NCBI GenBank assembly: GCA_977006965.1
Contig: OZ345355.1
Coordinates: forward strand, 2,418,001 to 2,482,000
DNA from: Phymatolithon calcareum
Lineage: Eukaryota > Rhodophyta > Florideophyceae > Hapalidiales
Length of the DNA: 64,000 bases
Direction of reading: 5' to 3'
The translations under genes were made by a program, and so were the position numbers. The notes below the pieces were generated by a model. That model saw only the letters and a program-made list of their open reading frames with translations. It did no database searches and was not told the DNA's origin. This document shows positions 39,921 through 50,316 of this stretch, piece after piece (position 1 is the first letter of the stretch; every line of letters begins with the position of its first letter).

Positions 39921-40068
39921 TCGTCTCGCCATTTGGAAAACTTGGCTTTGCTTATCATCAGGCTGATATTCCACTACGCCATCTCGCTCACTTGAGAAAG
40001 TTTGGCTAAATCAATATCAAGTACTTCATTTACCAACAAGGCTGAACCAGTACACCTGCTGGTATATC

Positions 40069-41194
40069 GTCTAAATATTTTCCCTGTCACTAATTTTCAC
40101 TTCTGTGTCACTAAATTGAAAAACAGCACTTCATTGTCACTATTCTGAGAACAGATGGCTCAGTGTCACTAATCCTAAAAATCGTTCTTCTGTGTCACAG
40201 AAAGCAACTCAATAAGACACAATTATGCTCTTCGGGAAAAGTTTCAGATAACTTTTCGAAATATCAATGCCGATCATGTGAATGGATTTTCGTTATACTA
40301 CACACATCGAATGCTGAACGTGAATGCATTTCTGAATGCAGTCTGATTACGGCCGCATCGAGAGACTGCTGTTGGTGCAGCTGCAGTACTGTACATGGCT
40401 CAGCATTTCCAGAAAGCACTCCTCGCTCCAACACAAAAGAAAGGGACAACCGAGAAACCGGGAAATTATCGCCGAGTAAGGAAATTCTCTCGACTGCTAT
40501 CGATATGAGGCTGGTCGAGGTGCACACTAACCACTGGGACAGTTTGCCGTCTTATAACGCCTTAATTTAGCTGGAGCGCAAGATTTCATGGGGAATATTC
40601 TGCTCCAATAAACTGCAGGCCTTCTGTTTTATGGAGCAGATCATTCCGCAGGAAAACTTGAGCTTATTGCATTAAGTTGACTGTTCAGAGCCATTAATCA
40701 TGCCTGCGGTTTTCCGAGAGCTTTGCCATTGGCCACAGAACACTACTGCAAAAGTTTCTCTCTGGCCGAATTTTCTACGTTATGGGCCAATTCGACTTTG
40801 TCGTCATTAGACCGTTACAAAGCTAAACATTACCACCCGATGAGTATCATATAGATTCTCAAAACCCTTGTGCACAACGCCTGGAGCTTTCGAAACGTGG
40901 ACTCGGCAAGGATTATAAATCCTTGCCTAATTTTTACAAGATGAATAGACTTTGCAAGAACTAGTTCCCGAAAATTGTACATTTCTGGCTTCTTCTGAAA
41001 TTTTTACTGACATGGTCGATCCGCTTGCAACATTAGTGACACTGAGATGCCATTTTTGGAAAATAGTGACACCAAGGCACTGTTTTGCAGATTAGTGACA
41101 CTGACGTGTCATTTTGCAAAATAGTGACATTGAAATGTTATTTTGCGATTGGTGACACAGACGCGAGAATTAGTGACACTGAAAATATGCGTCC
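40069..41194. mobile_element. DNA transposon with arrayed TGTCACTA ends
   Basis: The ends are inverted arrays: left TATTTTCCCTGTCACTAATT, then (G)TGTCACTA about every 25-30 bp for ~130 bp; right is the same on the minus strand. A perfect 10-bp duplication CTGGTATATC flanks it (40059-40068 and 41195-41204). The long TSD suggests Mutator-like affinity. The interior has no recognisable transposase frame; the 135-codon plus frame at 40163 is not protein-like. Confidence 0.75.
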
Positions 41195-41319
41195 CTGGTA
41201 TATCCATCCAAGAGGAGTTCGCTCGCCTGACGGATACTACATAAGTGGAAAGTGACATACAGATGCCCTGGTAACTTTTATATAAAAATCAACTTTTTTT
41301 CTTTTTGAAAACTTTTTTT

Positions 41320-41595
41320 CTTTATAGTTGTTTGGAAGTCGGTCCCCTAAAGTAAATCTACGAAAGCGTCTCCGACAAAGTGCCTATCCAAATGAATCGC
41401 TGCTGTATGTGCCACATATTCCGGTAGTAGAAGATGAGTGCAAACGACTCACACGTGCACATGTTAGTAGAGAAATTCGAATTAAGGAGGCCATGAGTGA
41501 CCAGACTACGCTACATTAAAAAACGGTTTGGAAGGCAATCACTGTTATTCCTAGGTGACGCGTTGGGAGCTTTTAAATAAATCATTACATATCCG
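41320..41595 (+). mobile_element. LINE 3' end, relative of A family
   Basis: A short frame encodes EDECKRLTRAHVSREIRIKEA and a stop, then a 3' UTR ending GGGAGCTTTTAAATAAATCA. It is a diverged relative of the A-family 3' end. Confidence 0.6.
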
Positions 41596-42178
41596 CAAGC
41601 ATCTGAATGTATCGTTTCGGTGTCCAATGCCACGGATGCGTTGGTAGTGCGTTGTTAGCATGCGCCGCGAAAATACTCTGGAGGGCAGCCCTGCATAGTA
41701 CAGTTGTTTGTGCGAGTTTTTATGTACACGTGCCGGCGTTACACCAACTCTATTATTGAGCTCTTCATTGAGAAATGAAACGCTGGATCTTTTCACACGG
41801 TCCTGCTGGACGGCGTTCCGCCAAGAAACGCTGCACTTGCAGTGCCATCGGGAGCCCAAGCGGAGTGTGATGATATCTTTCACTCGTACATTCGCCACTT
41901 ACTCCGTTTCCAGCTCCTTTCATGACATCCTCCATAAGGTCGCAATTGTCCCTTCACACAAGTCCTTCCCGGCCAGGGGGGCCAGTCCCTTCGGCCCAGA
42001 TGTCTACGTCATAGCACGGACGAATAGTCGTTTCTTCTAACATGACAAACTGCAACCTTGTAATTTATATGAGCGGATCGAAATTAATGATGAAGTCCCC
42101 CCTAATGCTCTTACTACCTTGTCGACTATGCGCGACCCAGTACAGTGGAATAGAAATATTATTTTTCATTATTTTTCC
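41596..42178. other. No recognised feature
   Basis: Overlapping frames on both strands (41551-41898 minus, 41708-42040 plus) have no family signature. Confidence 0.4.
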
Positions 42179-42694
42179 CCCTCGAGGCCCAATTATGGGT
42201 CAGAGGTAGGTCTTAGTATTCCACCAGGTCGAGTCGCACCCGACCATGCAAATGTTCATTCATTCATTTTGCCTTTTCCCTTAATGGGGCTAGCAGCGAC
42301 TCGAAGGTCTAAGTTTCTTCCATTGCAAACGTTCAACCAAGACAAACTCTCTCCGTGGCTGTATGCCCTTCCCAAAGTTTCCCCAATCGTCTGCAGATGT
42401 GTCGGCAGCTTTTAAATAAAAACTCTCACCTCTTGTTATTTTACTATCCCACTTTTTTATTCAGGAAAAGTGAAGTCCTCAAAAGTGGAATAATCCCGTG
42501 CTATAGACTCTATAAGAAAGATAATATTTGCGATAGAAGATCCAATGCAGTATTCGCAAATCGAATACTACAAATGCACAAAGAAAGGCGAATAAACGGA
42601 CAGTGTCTTTCTTGGTTTAGCGATTTCACGGTCGGGTGTGACACGATCTGGTGGATTACCAAACCTATCTCTGGCCCATAATTGGGCCTCTAGG
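42179..42694. mobile_element. Inverted-repeat element with GGCCCAATTATGGG ends
   Basis: The left end 42179-42252 and right end 42620-42694 are inverted copies over ~72 bp. They share GGCCCAATTATGGG, ATCCACCAG-like and CACCCGACC-like blocks in order. The tips are themselves palindromic (GGCCCAATTATGGGCC). Outer limits and TSD are not resolved. It contains a LINE tail fragment. Confidence 0.6.
42262..42395 (-). mobile_element. LINE 3' end, TGAA-tailed clade, second copy
   Basis: On the minus strand it matches 3690-3782: the C-terminal Trp-containing stretch, stop, GGGAAAAGGCAAA and a (TGAA)n tail. It is nested in the inverted-repeat element. Confidence 0.6.
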
Positions 42695-44700
42695 TGGAAA
42701 TATGGGAAGTGGACTGGATGACTACATGTTTCGGCCGAAGCCTTTTTCGATTGTTGAAAAGTATGTTAATACGATTAACTTGTCGTGAATGGAATTGAAC
42801 GGGAACACGCTCTTGAGTCGGTAACCCGCAAGTACCAAACGCAATGCTCGTCGCAAAACTACTTTGAATCGCGAAGATGCGAACTGATCTTCAGATCGTC
42901 AGTTTCTCTCCCCCTACGCGCGACGCTGGGTACAGGGTCTCGAATGAAGACAACAAACTTAAGCTTCTTGTGACAATCTCTCCCCGTCGGGATATACGAA
43001 CTCGTACCGCAGACTTAGAAAGTGACGACAGCAGTTACTTCTTCATCGATACAATTCGCTTTCTGTTGGTACAATATTGTCTGAGACTTCCCTGCTTTCC
43101 GGAGCGAGCTCCAACTATACTTTCCGTCTTCCAGAGGAGAAGCTGACAGCCTATTTGTGGATTGTAAACAAACAGACAGACAAATGAACAAAAGATGGTG
43201 ATACGATTAACCCGGCATTATATTGGAATACTAGAGTGTTTGTAAGACAGAAAACTAGCACAAGGAATACATTACCGCACACGTGATGCGGACCAGTTGC
43301 ATGGCACGGAACATTCTTGGTCTTCCAACTTCTGCATTAATCTTTGGCGTCAGTTTCCCTGTGAGCGTTTCTGTGGAGATCAGGGGTCTGATCTCTTCAC
43401 AGCAGAACCCGTTATAATTGAAGGCTGTTCTGAACTCCAAAGGATTCCTGTACAGTCGGTCACTTTTTCCTGCTGTCTCTTTTTGTAGGTGAGATGGCAT
43501 CTTTGGAAGTAAAAACTTCTTTTCTTCTTCATCTCATAAATTCCATGACGCTGTGGAAAATCAAGAACAGAAATGTCAATATCGCGAGATTTTTCTGCCC
43601 TGCTCTGCACGCACATGCTAGTGGCAAGTAATACCTTCGGTCGCTGTGGGGAGAAGCGCCCCACTAGGGGCATCCAGGAAGAAGAGAATTGGTTCGATCG
43701 CTTAGGTTCTACGCATTAGTCCATGTTTCTGCATGGAACTGTGGATGAGATCAGGAATGTGCCCGGTCTGGATGATGGGCGATCGCCGAACGGTCTGCCT
43801 GGTGCCACACGAGTACGTCAGCCCAGCCGGGAATCATTCATTTATAATGCGCTCAACCAAAGCCTTCTGAAAGCTCTCAATGTCGCAATTTGAATTGACA
43901 TACTGGAGAGACGTTTGATGCTTAGAGAGGTGCCAATCTCACAAAACTCATTCCGTCTCAAAAATGATCTCGTGTGTCCATAATTCTTTCCTTAAAAATA
44001 CATAATGTTGCAACAATCCTGAATTCTGAGTTCCACATGATGAATGTCATTGTCAAAGTCACTTTAATTCTAATTCACATTTTCCACCTAGCACCATAGC
44101 CAATTGTTCTACTAATCATGAGATCAAGAGAGGACCGTCTGTAATCGACACGGTGATTTGCTGTTTTCGATTCCCGAAATATTGTTCTCTGCCAATTGTA
44201 AACTTCATCAGATGAGGCATGTTTCGTGTATATCAACACGTAGAGAGTAGGCCCACGTGTGCAGTGCTGTCGATCGCTTCCTCTGCGTACACGTGTTGGT
44301 TTCCAGCATCGATTTTATAACATCAGCTTTTTGCAGCTTTAACCGCTGCGTATTGAATGGGCAAGAGTGTTCACCTTCAAGGCATCAGGCACAAGGATAT
44401 TAAAATATCATCACCTGAGTAACAGCGCAGTATCGTCACGGGTTCAACTCTCTTCATATCTGATTTCTATCTGCAGTAGAACTATTCTCATGCCCAACGC
44501 TCAAGCCATTCGTATTAGAACTATTGCCCTTTTGGCCGCTGACTGCGAAAGAATGGTAAGTCAAAACGTTTCTACATTCAAAATATGTCATCTGCGCCAG
44601 CCGGACAACTTCAACCTTTTTGTGATAGTCTACCAACATGCACTTAATACACGTGAAGGGAAACATGAATAATATGCATAACGTAGACGAAAAGAAGGAA
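42695..44700. other. No supported gene
   Basis: Short unrelated frames only. An (AAAC/AGAC) simple-repeat run lies near 43167-43195. The minus frame 43380-43673 is Arg/Lys-rich but has no signature. Confidence 0.4.
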
Positions 44701-44728
44701 GCGCACTGAGGCTAGTTATTGAAGCCGA

Positions 44729-44736
44729 TATAAATA
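44729..44736 (+). promoter_or_regulatory. TATA box of the 44.8-kb small gene
   Basis: TATAAATA lies 90 bp upstream of the ATG at 44826, a normal distance for a pol II core promoter with a short 5' UTR. Confidence 0.55.
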
Positions 44737-44825
44737 CTCCTGGGACAGAGCCAGAACCACGCGGACAAGAACATCAGTCTTGTACATCTCACCGAACAAT
44801 TGCCTTCATCTCTCAACCCAAAGTC

Positions 44826-45185
44826 ATGTTTAACGTTGACGTCACAGGCTCCTTCTCTGGTGCCACCCCACGCACACTTCTAATTCCCGAACACCTCCAC
44901 TCTTCCGCTGTAAGTTTCTACAAGTCAAAACTCAAAGCTAGAGAGGTTTCGTCGTCTTCATCCTCAAGAAAATCGGTTACTCTCGATTCAAATTATGGTT
45001 TCAAAATCAAAGTTGATAAGATATCAAGGTCATATTCTACAGGGGGAAACGTTCGACTTTCACTTTCGGGATCTGTTGACAAGGCGAAGATTGCTCGCGC
45101 ATTAAGTGCTGGCGCGAAAGTTAAGCAGTCGCGAAGTGGGCTTGTCACTACTGATCCGTATGGCGTTACGTGGACCATCGTCTGA
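44826..45185 (+). CDS. Small conserved protein, paralogue 2
   Basis: A 119-residue protein sharing every block with the product at 34487-34840. The differences are mostly conservative, plus a Ser-rich insertion (SSSSSS) after KAREV. It has no signal peptide, no cysteine and no membrane span. It is basic overall. The C-terminus TDPYGVTWTI is invariant between the two. A TATA box is at 44729. Family unknown. The pattern of change (frame kept, conservative substitutions) is what selection on a protein would give; a dN/dS calculation would test it. Confidence 0.75.
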   Translation: MFNVDVTGSFSGATPRTLLIPEHLHSSAVSFYKSKLKAREVSSSSSSRKSVTLDSNYGFKIKVDKISRSYSTGGNVRLSLSGSVDKAKIARALSAGAKVKQSRSGLVTTDPYGVTWTIV

Positions 45186-45499
45186 ACAAGTTAATTAACT
45201 CTTGGGCTAATTGTTCAATTTAACTCTTAACTCCTCAACACTGTAGCGGCGGCTTCTGGTTCTCATTTTCTTAGTTCGAAAAATGTATAGCAATGGAATT
45301 AAGTAATTGAAAATTCGTCGTTCACATTCGTTCACTTTTTCATCTTTTCAGTCACGAGTTCATTTTCTCTTCGACATTCAAAAGTTTTCTACAATGGTTT
45401 TATAAAAACTCATCTTTATGTTCTGGGTCTTGCGAATTTAGGAAAAGCTTTCCCCGTAATCCATCCTCATCTCCTCCTCATCGTTGAGCTGCGGGCCAA
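45186..45499. other. 3' flank, no feature
   Basis: AT-rich flank of the small gene with no recognised feature. Confidence 0.4.
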
Positions 45500-45795
45500 T
45501 TAAAGCACGCACACAGGATCTAGTCGATGATCAGTACTAGGTGCATACTTTGGTTCCACGGCCGTGATTGAGCTGGTCGCGCTCCAACGCATTCTATCTT
45601 CATCTAAAATTAGTCCTGAATTTGAATATGAATGTAAGCGACTCACTAGAGCACTTGTTGGGAAAGAAATACGAATCAAGGATATACTGACTAGTCAAAC
45701 TACGTTAGCTTAGAAAATCGTGAAAAAGCGGCCCTGTTACTCTTGAAGAGAGGCTTTGGGATTTATTAAAATAAATCAAAATATATCCCCGATAA
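45500..45795 (+). mobile_element. LINE 3' end, relative of A family
   Basis: The frame contains FEYECKRLTRALVGKEIRIKDI, a stop near 45714 and a 3' UTR ending in a TTTATTAAAATAAATCA-like tail. It is diverged from the 15-kb and 38-kb copies. Confidence 0.6.
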
Positions 45796-46591
45796 TACTT
45801 GAGAAAAATATTGCTGCTTCTTCAATCACTGATTGAGATTTCGTTCCGTGTTAGAATCTTCTAAGGGGTGACAGATTGCGTAGAACAGTTTTAGTTCACC
45901 TGGGCGGTCTCTGGCTAAATCCAGTGAGCAACGAAGGTAACAGTGGCTTCTGAAGGAAATGCATTTCAGTGTAGACAGTACATGGAAATGTTATCTGATA
46001 GTCACGAAAAATGTATACAGTGCTGGGGCACTGCAATGGGGACAGATTGGCTGGACTAGAACTGCATCAAGCCTGGAAGCTCTCGTATCTTGGGGTAGGC
46101 ATGAAGAGCAATGGTGTTACGGACGACACGGCAATAGCAAGAGTTCGAAATGCAGCAGGATGCATACATAAGCTTCGGGAGCTTGGAGTGAATGTTCGAG
46201 GATTTAAACCGGAGGTATGCATCATGATCTTTAAGTCGCTAATAGTCCCGAAATGGGAGTATGAGCTTCACGTAACTCCAATGGCAAATCGATTGCTCTC
46301 GGCAATCGTGTCGACAGAGGGCTTGTTCTACAACAATATTTTCGGAAAATATGCCGAACATCGCCGGTGCTGAATGCGAATTCTGTGCCGACTGGGACCA
46401 CAAAAGATGAGGAGACGTCATCAAGCAGAAAGTTTTGCATTAAGCATGGTAAGAGAGAAAAAGCGTCTTGAGTACTTTGGAAGACATTAGGACATAAGGC
46501 AAGCATCGAAGGATATGGAATATATCAAGGTTTACGAAGACTTTCGACAAGACCTTCAGAAAGCCCAGGAGTGATCTGTCACGAAGAAGAG

Positions 46592-46943
46592 TGTTGTGCC
46601 GTAAGCAATTACGGCTATCTCTAACCGCCTCGATTTTCCTCCTCCACGTAATCTGTGGAAAACGTTTATCCTGCATCCATGTTCCGCACATGAGGTGCCA
46701 TATACGGTGCTCTGTTAGTTGGACTTTTCCCAAATTCGAATCACTGCTAACCAGGATTTCGAATTTCCTGTTGACACCTAATCTGGGTGTTCTCCCATTA
46801 CACTTTACCGTTCGGCTTTGAATGAGCCGAACAGTAGTTTCTTTTCCCTACAAATAGTACGCTGGCTCACGTCCTGAATAAAGAGACAAGGGAGTTACCT
46901 TGCATTCCTGCTTTCCATCCTCGACGGCCCGTACTGCATCACA
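46592..46943. mobile_element. Solo LTR
   Basis: A 352-bp insertion beginning TGTTGTGCCG and ending GCATCACA, so it has TG...CA ends. It is flanked by AAGAG at 46587-46591 and 46944-46948, a perfect 5-bp TSD. Removing it restores the ACGAAGAAGAGGAG context seen in the other LINE copies. An AATAAAG near 46880 could be its polyadenylation signal. There are no coding regions, so it is the product of LTR-LTR recombination. The strand cannot be fixed. Confidence 0.85.
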
Positions 46944-47108
46944 AAGAGGAGTAGCGGAGAAATAACTAAGGTATGGGAAAAGGAAGAAGAAGTCAGATCA
47001 CTGAAGATTCCTATTGAAGGCAATCTACCAGGGATCCATTGCATAAGAGAGAGAGCGACGCGTTTAAGGCGCCTGAGGTTAACATTCAACCCAGCACCCG
47101 TTTGGGGA

Positions 47109-47375
47109 TATATATTGATTTATTTTAAAAGCACCCAAGACCTCACTGTGAGTATCGGGGCAGCTTCTCAATTACTTCTAACTTACCGCATTCTATTTTC
47201 CTAGCATTTCCTTGATTACTTCACAGCAGCTGTCTCAACCACACCTTTGGAGTGCGTACAGGAGGACTCCAGCAGCAAAAAGGACACAGCGGATCTATCG
47301 ACCCTGCACCACCAATATCATAAACTCCAGTAATAAAGAGGACTGAGCGAGTCCATCAACCCTTCACGCCATAAA
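47109..47375 (-). mobile_element. LINE tail insertion inside a LINE
   Basis: The left end, on the minus strand, is a LINE 3' tail (GGGTGCTTTTAAAATAAATC). The flanks CACCCGTTTGGGGA (47095-47108) and CACGCCTTTGAAGA (47376-47389) are diverged copies of the same target (10 of 14). The rest of the 267 bp is unrecognised. Confidence 0.5.
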
Positions 47376-47652
47376 CACGCCTTTGAAGAAAATCAGTATT
47401 GCGTGCCTACTGTGGGATTACCGTGGTGATTGAACTAGTCGCCTTACAACGTAATCTAGCGTCGTCGAAGATGAGTACAGAAATTGAGTTTGAGTGCAAA
47501 ACACTCACAGGAGCTCTTGTTGGGAGAGAATTACCTATAAAGAACGTTTTGAGTAGCCAGACGACTTTAGCTTAGAGAATATCGCAAGAGCGGCCCCGTT
47601 ACTCCAAGGTGAGGTTTTGGGAGCTGTCAAAATAAAATCATCAAATATCCAC

Positions 47653-48327
47653 ATGATTCCATTGAACATGAAACGGTATCATGGCATGCAACCTTAACAG
47701 ATAGAATATTCTCGGAGATAGAAGTCATATGAAATACCTGCCATGAATTCAAAGTGGACCCTGCTTAGCAGAATGCTAGGAGTCCTGTGGTATTTCAAGT
47801 AGAGCTTAAATGTCCTATAATTAAGAAAAAAGGAAAGATAGAGTAGCACAGGGGGAAAAGCAGGGACAAAATCTTAGTGAATTGGCAGGTGGGAATCTAC
47901 TGGAATTTTCAAAATTATAACGATGGTTGCTCGGTTCCAGCGCTTCAGAACTTCAGCAAACGCATAAGAGCAATGTCGGTAATGTACGATGAGCGGATGG
48001 AGCCCCCCCAAAAATCGTATCCAGCTACGGTTCTGGATCTTCTCCAACGCCTCTGAGAAGTTCCAGAGTTTGACTTGGGCAAACCATAATCATCCGCTTC
48101 GCATCCCCTACAACACGTTACTAAGTGTTCTGCGCAACGATGCGACTCGAGAGAGGGTTTTTCAAGGCCCGCTAACCTAATTCCTCAAGAAGCACTTCTG
48201 CTAAGCGGCCAGGAATGCTGTCTTTGCGTTTCACACTGCAAGAACGTCGGACCTACTTCCTCATAAAAAAACTTTTGGCTTCGGGTGAAATTCGAATAAT
48301 TGATGTTACAGCGAGAACGGAAGCAGA
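47653..48327. other. No recognised feature
   Basis: No supported frame or repeat. Confidence 0.45.
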
Positions 48328-48339
48328 ATACAAATGGAG

Positions 48340-49253
48340 TATGCCATGCATCTAACACCTTGGACGCCGAGAATCCAGACAGCTATTGAAGAGGTAGAGA
48401 GGACCTTTTTCTCTCAAGTCCTTGGACCAATTGCGAAAAACGGTCTGCAAGACTTCGTCTTCTCTTTCGCATCCAAGCAGCTGAAGACAGGAGAATGGTT
48501 TTAGCGCTCAAAATGCTCGTGAGAGCCAAGACAAAAAAAGAGAGCCTACTGGCCGTCCCAAAGGATTGCAGAGACGTAGATGATTTGCAATGGGTGTGTC
48601 GGGACATGGCAGCAATGCTAAGGCATGAGCAGTTCGAGAAGGCCTTGGAGTATCTTAAGCAAGGAATGTCGGCAGGATCCCTGAAAGCATCACTATTCAA
48701 TGATGAAGGGGAGTCTTTGGAATCAAGCAGAAAGAGAAAGATACCGTACGATATAGTCGGAGCAATTCCAGTGATTTTAAGGCTTCCGAAAGTACGTCAT
48801 CGTCAATTGGCGGTGAAGTGGGCGTTTGGGAGATTTCCCCCACTGAGCACGACACTACTAGAAGACAAATTTGGCGAAATCATATCAAGGCTATTGCACA
48901 CGGTTGAAACGTCTTTGGCGAGATACCAGCTGACCGGAGAAGAGACCAAGAAGACCGAAGAAGCACTGGACCAGCTACTCTTCTTTACCAGTGCCTTTTA
49001 CGAGGACATGGAATAGAAAAACAAAGGATAAGAATTGCGAGCTCGAATCGCCGCTGAGCGCATAGAGGACTCTAAGCTTTTCCCACATCCGTCCGATGTG
49101 GGTTTTTGCAGCTAGGGCCACGATATACAAGATAGCGGAAGAAGCATATATGAATGTTATACTATGCTACAAGGCTGTAGCAACTGAAACGCATCTCCCT
49201 TTCAGTCTAAAGAGTGTTACTGAGAGCGTTTAATAAATACTACTAAAAAAATA
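48340..49253 (+). mobile_element. 5'-truncated LINE, B family
   Basis: Paralogue of 6469-7456. It is flanked by ATACAAATGGAG (48328-48339) and ATATAAATGGAG (49254-49265), a 12-bp TSD matching at 11. It ends GAGAGCGTTTAATAAA plus an A-rich tail. The 3' UTR carries a perfect stem CCCACATC/GATGTGGG (49082-49102) at the position where the 6.6-kb copy has CCCTCC/GGAGGG. Confidence 0.8.
48495..49016 (+). pseudogene. LINE ORF2 C-terminal half
   Basis: The open frame begins inside the charged helices and continues through DEGESLESSRKRKIPYD and the conserved R-H-R-Q-L-A-V-K-W-A-FGRFPPLSTTLLE region to the acidic end and TAG at 49014-49016. The upstream part (48340-48494) is the same protein in another frame, so there is one frameshift near 48450. 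No catalytic RT motif is left. Confidence 0.7.
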
Positions 49254-49265
49254 TATAAATGGAGG

Positions 49266-50316
49266 CTTTACGATTTCCATCAACTCGAGGACCGTATTGA
49301 TGAAGTAAGGTATTCAGACTACAGACCTACAACTCGATCAGCAGAGACGAGAATTGAGAGCACATGTCGCAGCGCTTTCCTCTCTATCCTTTCCACAGTG
49401 CTGAAGTACCTCAGAATAATCAAAAAGAAAAACGAGCTGCGAGTTCCCCAAGTGTCACGAAGAGGCTCCACCATTTTTTAATATCCTGATAGACACAATG
49501 GCGGAAAGTATCTCGGCAATGTCAGATTGAACCGTGAGGATTCAGAAGAGGCCGGCTTTATTCAATTTTCCTCGACGAGTACAGAGAGATGGTAAAAACA
49601 AAGACCCAGAAGTTGAATCGAACTGCAAAATGCTGAAGGATAAGACTATTGAATCAAAACCGTCCAAAAATGTTTTCCGTCAAGAATGGAAAAACGCAGA
49701 TGAAGATATTCGAAGAGAATCCACTCCTCAACAACGACAAAGACCTTTAACCTGAAACGAAGATCTCATAGCAACGTATGTCCGCAATCACTCATGGAAG
49801 ATTTCCGCGGAGTCTGAAACTCTTTGAAGTAGAGCTTGGCTGACTGGAAAATTGTGTACTACATCGACGAAGCGAGTGATGCTCAAAGTAATATGAGCAA
49901 ATGAAGAAGAATCGATAGCCGCCAGGTGGATTAATATCATCCTCAACATGTTTTATTGCCTGCAGCGTTTGCATGAGTGCATATTATAGACATTATCGAA
50001 TCGCTCCTCGAGCGCTAGGAAGAGAGGAAGGAGTGCTTTCCCAGTTTCCTAGAAGAAATAGTGCACTGCCGTAATCTAAGTAGAAGATAATTCAGGAATA
50101 AAGCACTGCAAACGGGGAGAAAACAGTTTACTTGCACACATTATAGATATTGTGCGCTCAACGATAGAAGCAAGAGAATGTGAGAGATCAGAAAATGCTG
50201 CATGCGGCCTCCCGACACTCTGCCGAGGGCTTAAGAACATAAAAAAGCCGCAAGCGCATAAACTTTAATCATGCATTAATGTGATAGGAAACAACAGGTC
50301 GGTCCAAAAACAAGAG
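49266..50316. other. No supported gene
   Basis: A ~70-codon Lys/Glu-rich plus frame (49534-49755) is the only mildly protein-like stretch. No signature is seen. Confidence 0.35.

Larger units (their letters stand above)
46005..47652 (+). mobile_element. LINE, A family, with solo LTR and a second insertion
   Basis: The ORF2 post-RT region starts near 46050 (LSYLGVGMKSNG) and is open to a stop near 46373, then decays. It is interrupted by the solo LTR (46592-46943), resumes at 46944, is interrupted again at 47109-47375 by a LINE tail, and resumes to the 3' end GGGAGCTGTCAAAATAAAAT near 47652. The order of blocks matches the uninterrupted copy at 37483-38533. Confidence 0.7.

Noticed and set aside
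40060-41200. CRISPR-like array of TGTCACTA repeats
   Set aside because: The repeats are 8-9 bp, imperfect, in opposite orientation at the two ends of a TIR element, in eukaryotic DNA.
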